Assembly: GCA_026826555.1 (NCBI GenBank)
Contig: JAKSZT010053769.1
Location: 2,014,505-2,078,504 of the forward strand
From: Tolypeutes matacus
Taxonomy: Eukaryota > Chordata > Mammalia > Cingulata > Chlamyphoridae
Direction: 5' to 3'
Length of the DNA stretch: 64,000 bases
In this document: one piece after another, positions 13,762 to 23,751 of the stretch
How the letters are laid out: each line of letters starts with the position of its first letter
Position numbering within the stretch: position 1 is the first letter of the stretch
Made by a program: the position numbers and the translations under genes
Notes under the pieces: model-generated
Databases searched by the model: none
Told to the model about the DNA's origin: nothing
What the model saw: only the letters and a program-made list of their open reading frames with translations

Positions 13762-13868
13762 GGTAGTTCATTTATTCATTCAAATAATATTTATTGAACT
13801 CCCTTATTTGTCAGATAACGTTCTAGGCACTGGGAATACAGCAAAGATCAAAACAGGCAATGATAATT
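13762..13868 (-). repeat. L2 LINE 3' end (antisense)
   Basis: The plus strand reads 'ttcattcaaataatatttattgaac' then 'gttctaggcactgggaatacagc' in outline. This is the exact layout of the reverse-complemented L2 3' terminus ('ttcattcaacaaatatttattgagc...ttctaggcactggggatacag'). Confidence 0.8.
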
Positions 13869-13869
13869 T

Positions 13870-14050
13870 CAACAATGCATTGACTTTATTGAGTGCTTAT
13901 GATGAGCATGGAACTGTCCTAACAGCATTTGTGTATTAAATCATTCCACCTTCACAATAACTCTACAAGATAGGTACTCATAGTCTGCCCTTTCAACAGA
14001 TGAGGAAACTGATATTGAGTGATTGAAATCTAGTAGGTGTAGCAGAGACT
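13870..14050 (-). repeat. MIR SINE fragment
   Basis: Antisense MIR: 'cacaataactctacaagataggtac', 'caacagatgaggaaactgat', then a decayed 'cttgcccaaggtcac' segment. It abuts the L2 terminus directly. Confidence 0.7.
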
Positions 14051-14288
14051 GCCCATTATCCATTCTCCCTTGCTTCCTTAGAACAGTATCCTGATTAAAT
14101 GAACTATGCCTATCTAAATGATTACTTTTCCAAGGTGCCTTTGAAAACAGAAGCGGTCAATGAGAAGCAGACTTTGGGTAAGACATATAGGAAAGTTCCC
14201 TTAGGGAAGACAGATGGCAAGCAATTTCTTGTATTACTGTTTGAATGGAAGCAATGTGCTATACATGGTAGATACTCTTAAACTAGAC

Positions 14289-15155
14289 CAGGGGTCAGCA
14301 AAGTAGAGAACGTAGAACAAATCTGGCCCAACACCTGTTTTGTAAATAAAATTTTATTGGAACAATGACACACTCATATGTTTGCATAAGGCTTCTCTTG
14401 TGCTACAATACAGTAAGTAGTGGCAACAGACACTGTATTATTCAGCCAAAGAGGTGCTAATGCAAAGTACCAGCACCTCTGTTGGCTTTTATAAAGGGCA
14501 TTTATTTCGGCTAAAAGCTTAAAGTTACAAGGCCCTAAGGAGTCCAACTCAAGTTTGCTTTCTCACCAAAGTCAGGTACCACATGTTGAAGCAAGATGGT
14601 TGCTGCTCTCTGCATAGGTTCAGTCTTCCCCTCTGGGCTTCCTTTCACTCAGCCCCAGCTGGCATATGGCCTTCCTCTCTCTCTCTTGGCATAGGGTTCC
14701 TTTCTTTCCCGGCCTTTTATCAGTCTTGGGTCTCTTCCCCAAGTCAGCTGCAAACTATCAGGCAAATGGTCTGTCTCTCCCCAGGATGTTAGCTGTTTGA
14801 GCCTTCTGTCACAGGGCAGGATCAAAATGACAAAGTTCTCTCCTCTTCGGGTATATCTTCTTGAGTGAGTCTTTATATCGGCCCACCAAGGGGGCAGGGA
14901 CTCAACCTGAGTTAAGCCTTACTGACACAGCTCAATCAGAAGTCCTAAATTGATTTATCAAGTAAACTTAATCAGAGGCCCCTCACTGAATTTAATACAA
15001 TCAAAGGGTAACACACTCAGAGGAACAGATTAGTTTACAAACATAATTGTTTTCTTTTTGGGGATTCACAAAAATAATCTCAAACTGTCACAGACACTAA
15101 AGGGACAACAAAGCCTAAAGTGCTTTACAGAAAAGGCTTGGAGGCCTTTACCCTA
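14289..15155. mobile_element. hAT (Charlie-group) non-autonomous DNA transposon, split by a solo LTR
   Basis: The left part (14289-14433) begins with caggggtcagcaaa and contains 'gtaaataaaattttattgg', then 'ttgtgctacaatacagtaag'. The right part (15098-15155) continues with 'acaaagcctaaagtgctttac' and a decayed right end. Together these follow the common mammalian hAT/Charlie MER-type element that starts caggggtcggcaaac. It encodes no transposase. A second copy lies at 47625-47825. The interruption is the solo LTR at 14434-15092, so the transposon was present before that LTR inserted. Confidence 0.75.
14434..15092 (-). mobile_element. Solo MaLR-like LTR, family B, with 5-bp TSD
   Basis: A complete 659-bp LTR in antisense, with tg...ca ends and the 5-base duplication gacac on both sides (14429-14433 and 15093-15097). 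Five-base duplications are normal for ERVL/MaLR integration. It shares its sequence with the 559-bp LTR at 38667-39225: both begin 'tgta' then 'cagccaaag.ggtgctaatgc', both contain 'agcaagatgg.tgc', 'ctatcaggc.aatgg' and 'cccaccaagg', and both end with 'caaact...caca'. No internal viral sequence is present, as expected after LTR-LTR recombination or for a non-autonomous element. The 69-codon frame from 14583 is LTR sequence, not a gene. Confidence 0.85.
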
Positions 15156-15475
15156 GATGTTCTGACTCTACAAGGAACTTTTATTTCATTCAAGCTACTG
15201 TTTTTCTGGTCTTTATTTTTAGCAGCTAAATGAAGTTTCTTTAATGACAAAATTGGAATAATAAGAAAAATTTGACTTGATAATATTTCCTATTTTTGAT
15301 AGGATAAATGGTAGAAATAAATTACTCATAAAGGATCCAAACATATATTCCCTAATGTGTGTACAATAAAATAGCTCATTTGAACCCATATACTTACTAA
15401 TACCGTTGACTAATTGGCTAGCATAGCAATTCTTATATTCACAGAAAGAATTCACACTTTGTGTTCAGATTTTGT
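15156..15475. other. No feature recognised
   Basis: About 320 AT-rich bases after the hAT fossil, without a recognisable repeat or gene. Confidence 0.4.
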
Positions 15476-15479
15476 CAGT

Positions 15480-16076
15480 GGAGCTAGATGAAAATTGTAA
15501 TATTTATTCATTCAGTCATTTCATTTACAACTTTATTCAATAATTATTGATTTCTATTCTCAGGCACTAGGCTATGATAAAAATGCAAGACCACAACTTT
15601 AGAGATTATATTGAATCTTTCTATGATCATTCATTCATTCATCCATTCAAGTAAACAGACAATAAATGATTGCAATACACTATGATAAGTGCCATGGGCC
15701 ACCTATACAGACTTGGGAGAGTGTGAGCAGGGGTGATTACTGTACCTCTGTGACAGTTAAATTGAGACTTGGTAGGTGAAGGGATTTTGCCAGTACAAGA
15801 AAGCAGGATGAAGGAAGGTAAGGCTTTTTAAAAGAGAGGAAACAATGTGCATAATGGCTAAGAGGAGAAAGAGGAGATAGCTGATGATAATTTAAAGAAA
15901 ATTAGATCCAATTTTGAGCTGCAATTGTGACCTGGAGCTGGAGAAATCAGCAAGAAGCCAGTGTTAGAAGGGAAAATAATGCTAAATAAAGAGGTTTGGG
16001 CATTACCCTGAAGGCAGTAAGGAAGAAGGAAAAGACTACCAAAAGGTGAGAAACATGATCACTCTTGCCTTTTGGA
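15480..16076 (-). repeat. L2 LINE fossil (antisense 3' region)
   Basis: Begins with reverse-complement L2 3' terminus blocks ('ttcattcagtcatttcattt...ttattcaataattattga...caggcactaggc') and continues through a purine-rich antisense body ('gaaagcaggatgaaggaagg', 'gccagtgttagaaggg', 'accctgaaggcagtaag', 'gtgagaaacatgatcactc'). A second terminus-like block (ttcattcattcatcc) near 15630 suggests two overlapping fragments or an internal duplication. Confidence 0.65.
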
Positions 16077-16129
16077 AAACTATCAGTCTTCCTTTAATTC
16101 CTTTCTCTCTCCTTATGTTGTTGCCATAG

Positions 16130-16223
16130 CTTTTTTTTTTTTTAAGGTAACGGGGCTGGGGATTAAACCCAGGACCTCGAATGTGGGAAGCTGGGACTCA
16201 ACCAATGAGCCACATCAGCTCCT
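16130..16223 (-). mobile_element. Short DAS-type SINE (tRNA-derived monomer) with 10-bp TSD
   Basis: In the minus orientation this is a tRNA-like head with an oligo-A tail (the T run at 16131-16143 on the plus strand). The B-box equivalent reads gggtttaatcc in reverse; the A-box region corresponds to 'gatgtggctcattgg' in reverse. Its head resembles but differs from the DAS-III copies, and it lacks their long GC-rich body, so it is probably a different DAS subfamily. The duplication gttgccatag flanks it exactly at 16120-16129 and 16224-16233. Confidence 0.85.
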
Positions 16224-16233
16224 GTTGCCATAG

Positions 16234-16829
16234 TTTCTTAACTGGCCCCGAGCCTTCTCTCCTTTCCTTAACATGGCCTCCTATCAAGTACTCCTTGGTC
16301 TCCACTGATAGTCAATAAGTAAGAAAATTCCAGAGGCCCCTCTGACAAATTAACAACAATAAGTTAATAAATTAAAACAATAATAATAAATTAACAAATT
16401 ATAGTTCTCCTCCACCTGATTATCTGCTCTGAAAATTATTGACATTCCACAATTAAGTATAAGAAACTCAAATTTAAAATGATTGGTTAAATGACATCAT
16501 GGTTAACTGGATGTTTCCACGAATGCTGTCTTCTCACTAAAGCCCCACCTGGTCATTCAATAAAAATTGCACACACACACACCATCCTGCCATGTCTTAT
16601 TTGTTTTTAAAGAACATTTAATCATAAAATATTTAACTCATTTACATTTTAATACTTGTCATTCCACACTAGAACTAGGACAAAAATGAGTGTTTGGAGC
16701 CCTGATGGAATTCCACAAAAAGGACAAAACAGGTAAAAGTACTTATTTTGGATTTGTCCTAAATTTTCATCTGGATCTCTGGGCTATGGTTATTTGCATT
16801 AGATTCTGCATCACCATACTCTCATAGGC
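16234..16829. other. No gene; short CA repeat
   Basis: About 600 bases. A short (ca)n run at about 16571-16581 is the only structure. The remainder is unclassified. Confidence 0.4.
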
Positions 16830-16938
16830 TCTGACTAAAATAGACCCCACATGAGGTCAAAGATGTTTTCCCAACGCTTAGAAAAGTGTTTGGTATATAG
16901 TAGCTGTTCAACAAATATTTGCTGAATGATTCCACTTA
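16830..16938 (+). repeat. L2 LINE 3' end
   Basis: Ends with 'gtgtttggtatatagtagc' then 'tgttcaacaaatatttgctgaatga', the canonical L2 3' terminus ('gtgcctggcacatagtaggcgctcaataaatatttgttgaatga'). Only about the last 100 bases are recognisable. Confidence 0.8.
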
Positions 16939-16940
16939 CA

Positions 16941-17605
16941 TATTAATTTTCTGTGGCTGCTACAAATAAATTACCACAGATTTGGTGGCTTAACACAATA
17001 TAAATTCATTCTCTCACAGTTCTGGAGGCCAGAGATCCAAAATCAAAGTGTTGACAGGGCCTTGCTCCCTCCAGAGGTCTAAGGGATAATCTATTCCTTT
17101 TCCCTTCTGGCTTTTGGTGTGGGAGTGTCCAATAGGTACTGTCTTGAGAATGCATCACTCCAACCTCTGCCTCCACGTCATATTGCCTTCTCCTCTGCGT
17201 GTCTTCCCCTTTGGTTGTCTCTCTCAAAACTCCTTCTGGGGAAGCGGCTGTGGCTCAATCAGTAGGGCTCCCGTTTACCATATGGGAGGCCCCGGGTTCG
17301 GTTTCCGGGGCCTCCTGGTGAAGGCAAGCCCGCCCGTACGGCGTGGTTAGCTGACCCAGAGAGCACAAGCAGCAAGGGGGGGATAAATGAATAAATAAAT
17401 AAAATCTTTAAAAAAAAAAAAAAAAACTCCTTCTGCCTTTCTCTTATAAGGATTTCAGAATTTCAGGCCCACCAGCACAATCCAGAATAAGCTCCTCCTC
17501 TCAAGATACTTAAATTAATCAAATTTTTTGCCATATAATGTAACATTTACAGGTTCCAGAGATTTTACATGGATATTTTTTGGGAGCCATCTTTTGGACT
17601 ACCAA
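16941..17605 (-). mobile_element. MaLR MLT1-like LTR, interrupted by a DAS-III SINE
   Basis: On the plus strand this is the reverse complement of an MLT1-type LTR: 'tttctgtggctgctacaaat', 'aaattaccacagatttggtgg', 'ctctcacagttctggaggcc', 'atgcatcactccaacctctg', then after the SINE 'ctcttataaggatttcag' and 'cacaggttccagagatt'-like blocks up to 'tggatattttttgggagcc'. The SINE at 17238-17425 and its duplicated target account for the gap. It is a solo LTR remnant without retroviral genes. Confidence 0.8.
17238..17425 (+). mobile_element. DAS-III SINE inserted in the MLT1-like LTR
   Basis: A tRNA-like head (A-box region 'tggctcaatcagtagg', B-box region 'ggttcggtttcc'), then 'gcctcctggtgaaggcaagcc', a short body, 'gcacaagcagcaaggggg', a (taaa)n stretch and a long A tail. 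The target duplication aaaactccttct flanks it (17226-17237 and 17423-17434; the leading A residues merge with the tail). It inserted after the MLT1-like LTR and is among the youngest insertions in the window. Confidence 0.93.
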
Positions 17606-17985
17606 AACTTATTTTATTTTATAATAAAGAATAATGTGGGTGGCAGAGTTATAAAGAGTCCCTGAAGTTGAGGAAGAGAAAACAGTGCATAAAGAAGGGG
17701 CCAGGAAGGAAAGTCACTTATGGAATGCATACTTTTTTCCACCAGTTTCATTCCACTGAGTGGGCTTAAGCAGAAGTACTTACAGATACAAACCTTTTAC
17801 AGTTGCAAAAAAGTGGCTTTACTTTTCAGTTTGAATACTTCCTGGCTTTAAATATACATATAACTGACATATGTGAGCTTTATCCCTAGGGTATACCTTA
17901 ATTGGCATATCATTTAACCAATTTCTAATAACAGCTACCACACATGAGCATCAAGCCTAATATTTAATTTTTTTCAGTATTTAAC
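17606..17985. other. No feature recognised
   Basis: About 380 bases without a classified repeat or gene. Confidence 0.4.
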
Positions 17986-18462
17986 TGTGGTGATTTGGAT
18001 CTATGTGTACCCCAGAAAAACATGATCTTAAACTTAATCCGTTCCTCTGTGTGTGAATCTGTTGTAAGGAGGACCTTCCTTTTGATGAGGTTATTTCATT
18101 TAAGGTATGGCCCAGGATAGGTCTTAATCTTAATACTGGAGTCCTTTATAAGCAGAATGAAATTAAGACAGAAAAAGAGAAAGCCACAGGAAACAGCCAG
18201 AAGCTGGAATTCAACAGAATCAGGAAGAGAATGGAAAAGTCATAAGAGGCTGCCATGTGCATTGCCAGGTGTCAAAGGAGTCAAGAACCAAGAAACTCCA
18301 GCAGCCAGCCCCAGAATACCAATCTTCAAGAAGAAAGCAGCACCATGATAACACCATGATTTGGACTTTCTTTTAGCCTCAAAACCCTGAGCTAATAAAT
18401 TTCCACAGTTTAAGCCATCCCTTTGCATGGTATTAGCTTGAGCATCCAAGGAAACTAAAACA
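17986..18462 (+). mobile_element. MaLR-like solo LTR, family A, with near-identical TSD
   Basis: A 477-bp LTR with tg...ca ends. Flanking five-mers are ttaac (17981-17985) and ctaac (18463-18467), four of five identical. Its polyadenylation signal aataaa is at 18394-18399 in the block 'gctaataaatttccacagtttaagcc' in outline. The opening 'tttggatctatgtgtacccc' is typical of MLT/MST-like LTRs. It aligns with the copies at 6107-6559 (antisense) and 62401-62853. No gag, pol or env sequence accompanies it. The 63-codon frame at 18157 lies inside the LTR. Confidence 0.82.
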
Positions 18463-19679
18463 CTAACAAAAACATTACTTGGCCTTCCTTATTCTAGCAT
18501 GACCTTGTCAACTTATATCTTCACATTTTATATCCAGAATGTCTTCTCTGAATTGATATAACCCAATTTGTATTTAACAAGATGTATTTGCAATACAGTG
18601 GCACCACTGAAAGGCTCAATATAAATTCTCTTTAACTCTTGGATTTAGCTTCATTCCCATGTTGAAATGCTTTGAAAAAGATCTTTCTTTCTTATCCCGC
18701 TTCTAGTAGAGAGGTTTCTCACAATTCTTGTAGTTCTAATTCTCACCATGTGATGTGACATGTAGGCAAATTAGTAAAAAAAGGGGGTCAGAGGCAGGTA
18801 GAGAATCATTTCCTAGTCAAAATTTTAACTAGTTGAATGACATCTTGCAAGTATGTGAAAAGACAAATATTGCATGCATGTAATAGTAAAGAAACTGTAG
18901 GCAAAGCTATTATCCATGCCACAGAGGGTGATGGGAATGATAGCAGCACTTTCTTACAGTCTCTACCTCTTCAAAAATGGACAGAAAGATAGCGACTGTG
19001 TTCATTTGGGAATCCCTAGGATGTCTTCGCAGACATCCTATTATCCCACATGAGGCTTTCTTTAGACACATGAAAAGAGTGCCAGGAGGGTATCACTTTG
19101 CTGGCTGTTGGAAAACTAATTCTGCCTTCCTCAGAAAACTAATTATGGCTTCCTCATCTACTCAGTGGATATGTCACTGTACTTAGTTGGTGGCAGATAA
19201 TAATTAAGTTGTGGAAGATGGATAAGGCTCTTTGACCCATTTTACCTGAGGTAAAAACACATTCTCTATAATTAAAAGAGGAAATCAATCTCCTCACAAA
19301 GGAGCACCAAGCAGTGTTAAGATAAAGGGATCTGACAGGTTGCATGTGTTATCTGTTAGTCACAGTAAATGCAAACTTCTAAATAATTGTCAAAAGTTGG
19401 CATGCCTGGACTCCAAATAATGAATAAGAGTTAATAAGTATTAAGGCCTAGTTAAGAGTATATGTAATCTAATTTAAGGTATTATCATGACTGATAATAT
19501 TCTCAAGGGTCATAAATCCCAAATTATAAGATAACAAATGAAAAATCATGGGGTGAAAAGGATGCAGGAGCAAAATATAAACCATGGATTTGCTGAAGGA
19601 AAAGTGGAATGAAATTAAATCTAATATTAATGCCGTCGCTTGATTTTTAATTATTTGTTCAATTGTCCAATTTGAGGAA
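18463..19679. other. No gene; one strong inverted repeat
   Basis: About 1.2 kb without a classified repeat. It contains a perfect 10-bp inverted repeat at 19017-19040, listed separately. Short open frames here are not recognisable. Confidence 0.4.
19017..19040. other. Perfect 10-bp inverted repeat with 4-base loop
   Basis: taggatgtct and its exact complement agacatccta are separated by tcgc, which would form a compact stem-loop in RNA or a cruciform in DNA. No surrounding gene gives it a role, and there is no downstream T run. Confidence 0.6.
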
Positions 19680-20545
19680 CTTGGCACTAGGTCAGATGCA
19701 GGGCATGCAGTGATATGTAAAAAAGATATGGTCTTCTAGTTCCTGGATCTTGTTTAGAGGGAAAGATCTACATTAAACAAACCAACTTCAAAAATTATAA
19801 GTGATACGAAAAAGACAACAGAATTCAACAAAAGACTACAACAGGAAGTCTCAACTTAGATTGGGAGTTTCAGATAACACAAAGAGGAAATTTTATTTAA
19901 ACTAAATGATAAAAGTTGAGTAACAGTTGAGAAGTGAGAACATTTTGGGCAGAGGCCCAGGGATAAGAAACCTAGAAATATTGGAAGGTCTGCAAAGAAG
20001 ACAAGTGTGACTAGAGCCTGGTGAGTAAGGAGAAGAGAGGTGCAAGATTAAGCAGGAAAAGTATACAAGAGTCAGGCCATGGAGAGTCTTAATAAAAGTA
20101 TTAAGTATTTTGTAACCCAATTATATCTTAAGAAGTTCACTATGACCAATAGAATTGGAAGGAGACAAGATGAAGGTGCAAGGACCAATTAAGAAGTTGT
20201 TCCAGTACTGGGTGAGAGCTGGTTATGGCTTTAACTGGGAAATCAGCAGTAAGATGAAGGTAAAAGGCAGAACTCAACATACATTTTGAAGGAAGATTTG
20301 ATAATGAATAGAATACGCTGCATGCAGGATGGGGTGGGGGTGGGGAGGAAGGTAGGTCAAGAATGACTCCTATATTTTTGGTTTCAACACAGGGAAGAAA
20401 AAGATAGAATTTAAAGAATTTCCAAATACTGGGCTGGGAGCAGTTTTGCAGGAAAGAGAAAAATCAATATTTTGTTTTGGAATATGTTGAATTTGAGATA
20501 ATTATTACATATCTAAGCTGAGAAGACTAACAGTAAGATAAGCCT
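19680..20545 (-). repeat. L2 LINE fossil (antisense), proximal part
   Basis: A purine-rich antisense L2 body. The plus strand shows 'gggcagaggcccagggataag', 'caagtgtgactagagcctgg', 'gagtcaggccatggagagtc', 'ggtcaagaatgactcctatat', in the order expected of reverse-complemented L2 between the 3' UTR and mid ORF2. It is the first part of a longer decayed L2 tract that resumes at about 21630. Confidence 0.6.
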
Positions 20546-20551
20546 TGAGCT

Positions 20552-20559
20552 AAAAAAAA

Positions 20560-20590
<31 letters not shown>

Positions 20591-20593
20591 AAG
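20552..20593. repeat. Poly-A / (GA)n simple repeat
   Basis: A run of about 17 A followed by about ten GA dinucleotides and 'aaagaaa'. Purine-only low-complexity sequence. Confidence 0.95.
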
Positions 20594-20669
20594 AAATAGA
20601 TATGACATTATAAGTTCTCTGGTAGAGATCATATTTGAAGATATGGAGATAAACAAATTTCCTGATATG

Positions 20670-21620
20670 GTGACCGTGAAGTTGTGCCACTAAGCTCTAG
20701 TTGCCCTTCCTCTGCAAAATCTGCAGTTAGCTGACAGCCTCCAGTTCTTATTGCCTTCAGAATCCAATTAGCTTTTGAATCAATGCCCCATCCTTCACAG
20801 GCAGGTGTTCGGTGAGTAAAGACGATAGATGCATTAGGATCAAGATATTTCTGTTCAATGTGGGATTCCTTTAGTAGTCATTATTTGCTTCAGAATTGGC
20901 ATTGCTAAGACTCTGTCAGATCTGAACTGTGGTCTAAGGCTATCCCTCACTGTTTTTGGTTAAATGTATCCCCCAGAAATTATAAGTTCAAGTCCCAATC
21001 CATCATACTATTTTGAAAATAGGGTGTTTAAGGATTTGATTATTTAAGATAAGGTCAAACTGGTTTAGGGTGGGCCTTCATCCAATATGACTTGTCTCCT
21101 TATAGGAAGTGGAAATTTAGACAGGCAGACACAGAGAAGGGAGAATGCCATGTGAATATGGAGACAAGAAAGAGTGCCATATGGAGATGGAGGTAGAGAC
21201 ACTCTAGTGATGTGCCTACAAGCCAAGGAAAGCAAAGGATTGCCAACAAACCACAGAAGCAAGAAAGGGCAAGGAAAGATTTCCCCCTAAGTGTTTCAGA
21301 GAGAGCATGGCCCTGCTGACACCTTGACCCTGGATTTCTTGACTCTAAACAGCGAGACAATAAATTTATGTTGTCTGAAGTCACCTAGTTATGATATTTT
21401 GTTACAGCAGCCCTAGGAAAGTAAGACAGTTGACCAACCCTGCACTTCCAAGCCTTTTCCTTTCACTGGCATCAGATCTGCATCATTGTCTGAAGCCTTT
21501 CCTTGACTAATCCTGCTTTCACCCTCTCTCAATCTTTCACAGAAATAATTTCCTAATAAGCCTTTGCATTGCTAATTCTGTCTCAGTGTTTGCTTCTTAG
21601 TAAAGGATCCCATGTGTGAG
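20670..21620 (+). repeat. Possible ancient LTR-like element, split by an MLT1-like LTR
   Basis: The two arms (20670-20950 and 21429-21620) are C-rich compared with the L2 around them. The right arm ends with 'cctaataagcctttgcattgc' then 'attctgtctcagtgtttgcttc', which resembles the polyadenylation/U5 end of some mammalian ERV LTRs ('aataa...cttgca...tctgtctcagg.tctgcttct'). The family is not identified; the alternative is unique sequence. Confidence 0.35.
20951..21428 (+). mobile_element. MaLR MLT1-like LTR
   Basis: A nearly complete sense-strand LTR. Order: 'tgtatcccccagaaattataag', 'gttcaagtcccaatcc', 'gataaggtcaaactgg', 'gtgggccttcatccaatatga', 'ctccttataggaagtgg', 'cacagagaagggagaatgcc', 'ctacaagccaaggaaagc', 'ctgctgacaccttgaccc', 'gacaataaatttatgttgtc', 'tgttacagcagccctagg'. 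The last part carries the polyadenylation signal. No clear duplication was found, in keeping with its age. The two minus-strand open frames over it are accidental. Confidence 0.82.
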
Positions 21621-21629
21621 TATCACAGC

Positions 21630-22900
21630 AGGAAATAGATGGCCTACTTAAAACGGATAATAAAAGAGTTTAAGGAAAGGAGTATTCAGAAGGTATGGAC
21701 AAGGATTCGGAAAACTAATAAAGGCTGGTGTGGTATCCTGTACTAGCAATGGTGGAGACTTATTGAACTTAGGCTTGACGGGGCTATGGATGTAGCAAAT
21801 AACAAACCCCAAATCAAGTAGCCACAAAGGGAGAATCATCTGAGAAAAGGCATGGCCTTAGATAGAGGAACACAGCCCTTATTAGGCAACCTTGCTGGGC
21901 AGGATTTAGGGAAATATATGTCCTGGTCTTATCCTCCTCCAATTCTCCAGTCTCCTCCAGTGCCTCACATTGACCAAAGCCAACCATGAGTCAGAAAGCA
22001 AAGAAGCCCATTAGTGTAGTCTTTATAGAACAACCTCATGAGGCACATAGGAAAATAAGAAACGTCTAAAGGAGGAACCTGAAGAGACAAATATAAACTA
22101 TCCAACACATCTGGGACAAAACTGTAGCAATAAAAAGAGGGTCCAAAACAAAGCTCTGAGGGACTGCCATATTTAGAATTTAAGTGGAAGAAGACACTCA
22201 CCCTAACCCCTACTCCCCCCCAAAAAACCAAACTAGAAGAATATGGTATAAAAGAAGACAACAGAAGAGAAAGATAGGATTCCTTCAAGGAGAGGGTAGA
22301 AGGGACTTTTCAAAAGTTACTGAGTAGTTAAGTAAGGGCAGAATAGAAATATCCAATGAGAACATTGGTGGCAACATGATGTCCTTAGCAATAGCAGTTT
22401 TTCTGAACCTGGACAAGTCAAATTAGAATGGATTGAACAATGGAACTGAGTTTAGAAAGTGAAGACTGTGAATGTCTTTGGCACTTTGAGAAGTCTGATT
22501 GTGAGGAGGAGTAGAGAAATACAAGTAGCTACCAAGGAAGTTGCTTATTTTCTTAGTGGAAATTATTGGAACATATTTTAATATTGATAAGGGTTTATTA
22601 GTGAAAATGGTACAAGCTCCAAGAAAGAGAGGAACTGACCAGTGATTCAAAGTTCTTAAAAAGGCAGACTGGTTCCAGAAAACACATGGCAATCAAAATT
22701 AACCTTAAGGATGGATATAGATACAAGTCATTTTGAAGATACAGTCCTTGGAAAATGAAAGATTTCTGGTCTAATGGCTTCTTTTCTCAATGAATTATAA
22801 AACAATGAAGTACAAACATTTATTTTCAGCTGAGAGTAAAGTTAGGCAGTGGTGGAAGAGGGAAGTAAGAGTGGGAAGTTATGAAAAATTATATAAATGT
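21630..22900 (-). repeat. L2 LINE fossil (antisense), includes reverse-transcriptase region
   Basis: Reversing about 22300-22400 gives sequence that still lines up with the L2 reverse-transcriptase core region, around the conserved block whose protein reads 'DLSAAFDT' in intact L2. Neighbouring blocks ('gaggaggagtagagaaatac', 'gtagctaccaaggaagtt', 'aagaaagagaggaactgacc') keep the expected order. Stops and indels throughout make it a dead LINE copy. The exact ends are uncertain. Confidence 0.55.
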
Positions 22901-23069
22901 GATAAAGTGGGCTCACTAAAGGCATGAGTAAGAACAGTAGACAATGCTAAAATCCCACTGGAAATCGTTAATCATTAATTCAGAATGATAACAATCAGTC
23001 TGATTTTAAATTATTAATTTATAGACTAAGGCATCCAAATGACAAATAATCATACACTTAACCTACAAT

Positions 23070-23272
23070 TTTTGAATCAGATAGACCTGCATTCTCATTG
23101 AAGTTCTCAGCTTTGTCTTCCCTGTATAAAGCAAATCACTGAACCCATCTGAGCCTCAATTTTCTTTTTCATGAAATGTGGATAATACCACCCACTTCAC
23201 AGAAGTATTAGCATTTAATAAAATAACATGTGCATAATATAAAATAAAAGATTCTCAACAAATATCATTTTT
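23070..23272 (+). repeat. MIR SINE
   Basis: A long sense MIR: 'atcagatagacctgcattctc', 'gcaaatcactgaacccatctgagcctca' in outline, 'tcatgaaatgtggataatacc', 'cccacttcacagaagtatt', then the decayed 3' end with 'ctcaacaaatatc'. Confidence 0.8.
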
Positions 23273-23439
23273 TCCCTTGCTTTTCTGAATAAGGACTTAA
23301 GATTTTTGTAATAAAGAATTTGGATATATATATATACAGTACATATATTGGAGAAAAAGATTATAAATCTACAAACGTTTCAGAAGATTATGTAGGTGGT
23401 TTAAAGATCCATGACTGTGTTATTTTTGGTCTCTACTGA

Positions 23440-23506
23440 CACATTAAAATCAAAAAGAAAGAAAAAAACAAAGAACCAAAAAAAACCAAAAAGAAAAAAA
23501 TTAAAG
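23440..23506. repeat. A-rich low-complexity tract
   Basis: Almost only A, interrupted by C and G (aaaaagaaagaaaaaaacaaag...). No head sequence identifies it as the tail of a retroposon. Confidence 0.85.
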
Positions 23507-23751
23507 GGAAATCTTTGATGATGCAAAACAGCTTTGTATTGTCTCTGTTTTTGAAGTCATGATTTTGAACATGGATTATTCTTTTATTTTATTCTTTTTA
23601 ACATAATTACATTAAGTGAATTTTCAATTCCCTTTCTTTTCACATATGATTTTAGGGAGAAATTTTATAGTAGAGATTGACATATTAGGTAAAAATGGGG
23701 ATTATGTACAGGATTAGAACTTTTTTCAATATGAAATACTGAAAGTAAAGT

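Noticed and set aside
15620..15650. Short cattcattcatt array considered as microsatellite or CRISPR-like repeat
   Set aside because: It is the terminal (ttca)n of an antisense L2 3' end. There are no spacers of regular length anywhere in the window.
20552..20593. Poly-A followed by (GA)n considered as a SINE tail
   Set aside because: The sequence before it is antisense L2, and no SINE head or target duplication could be found.
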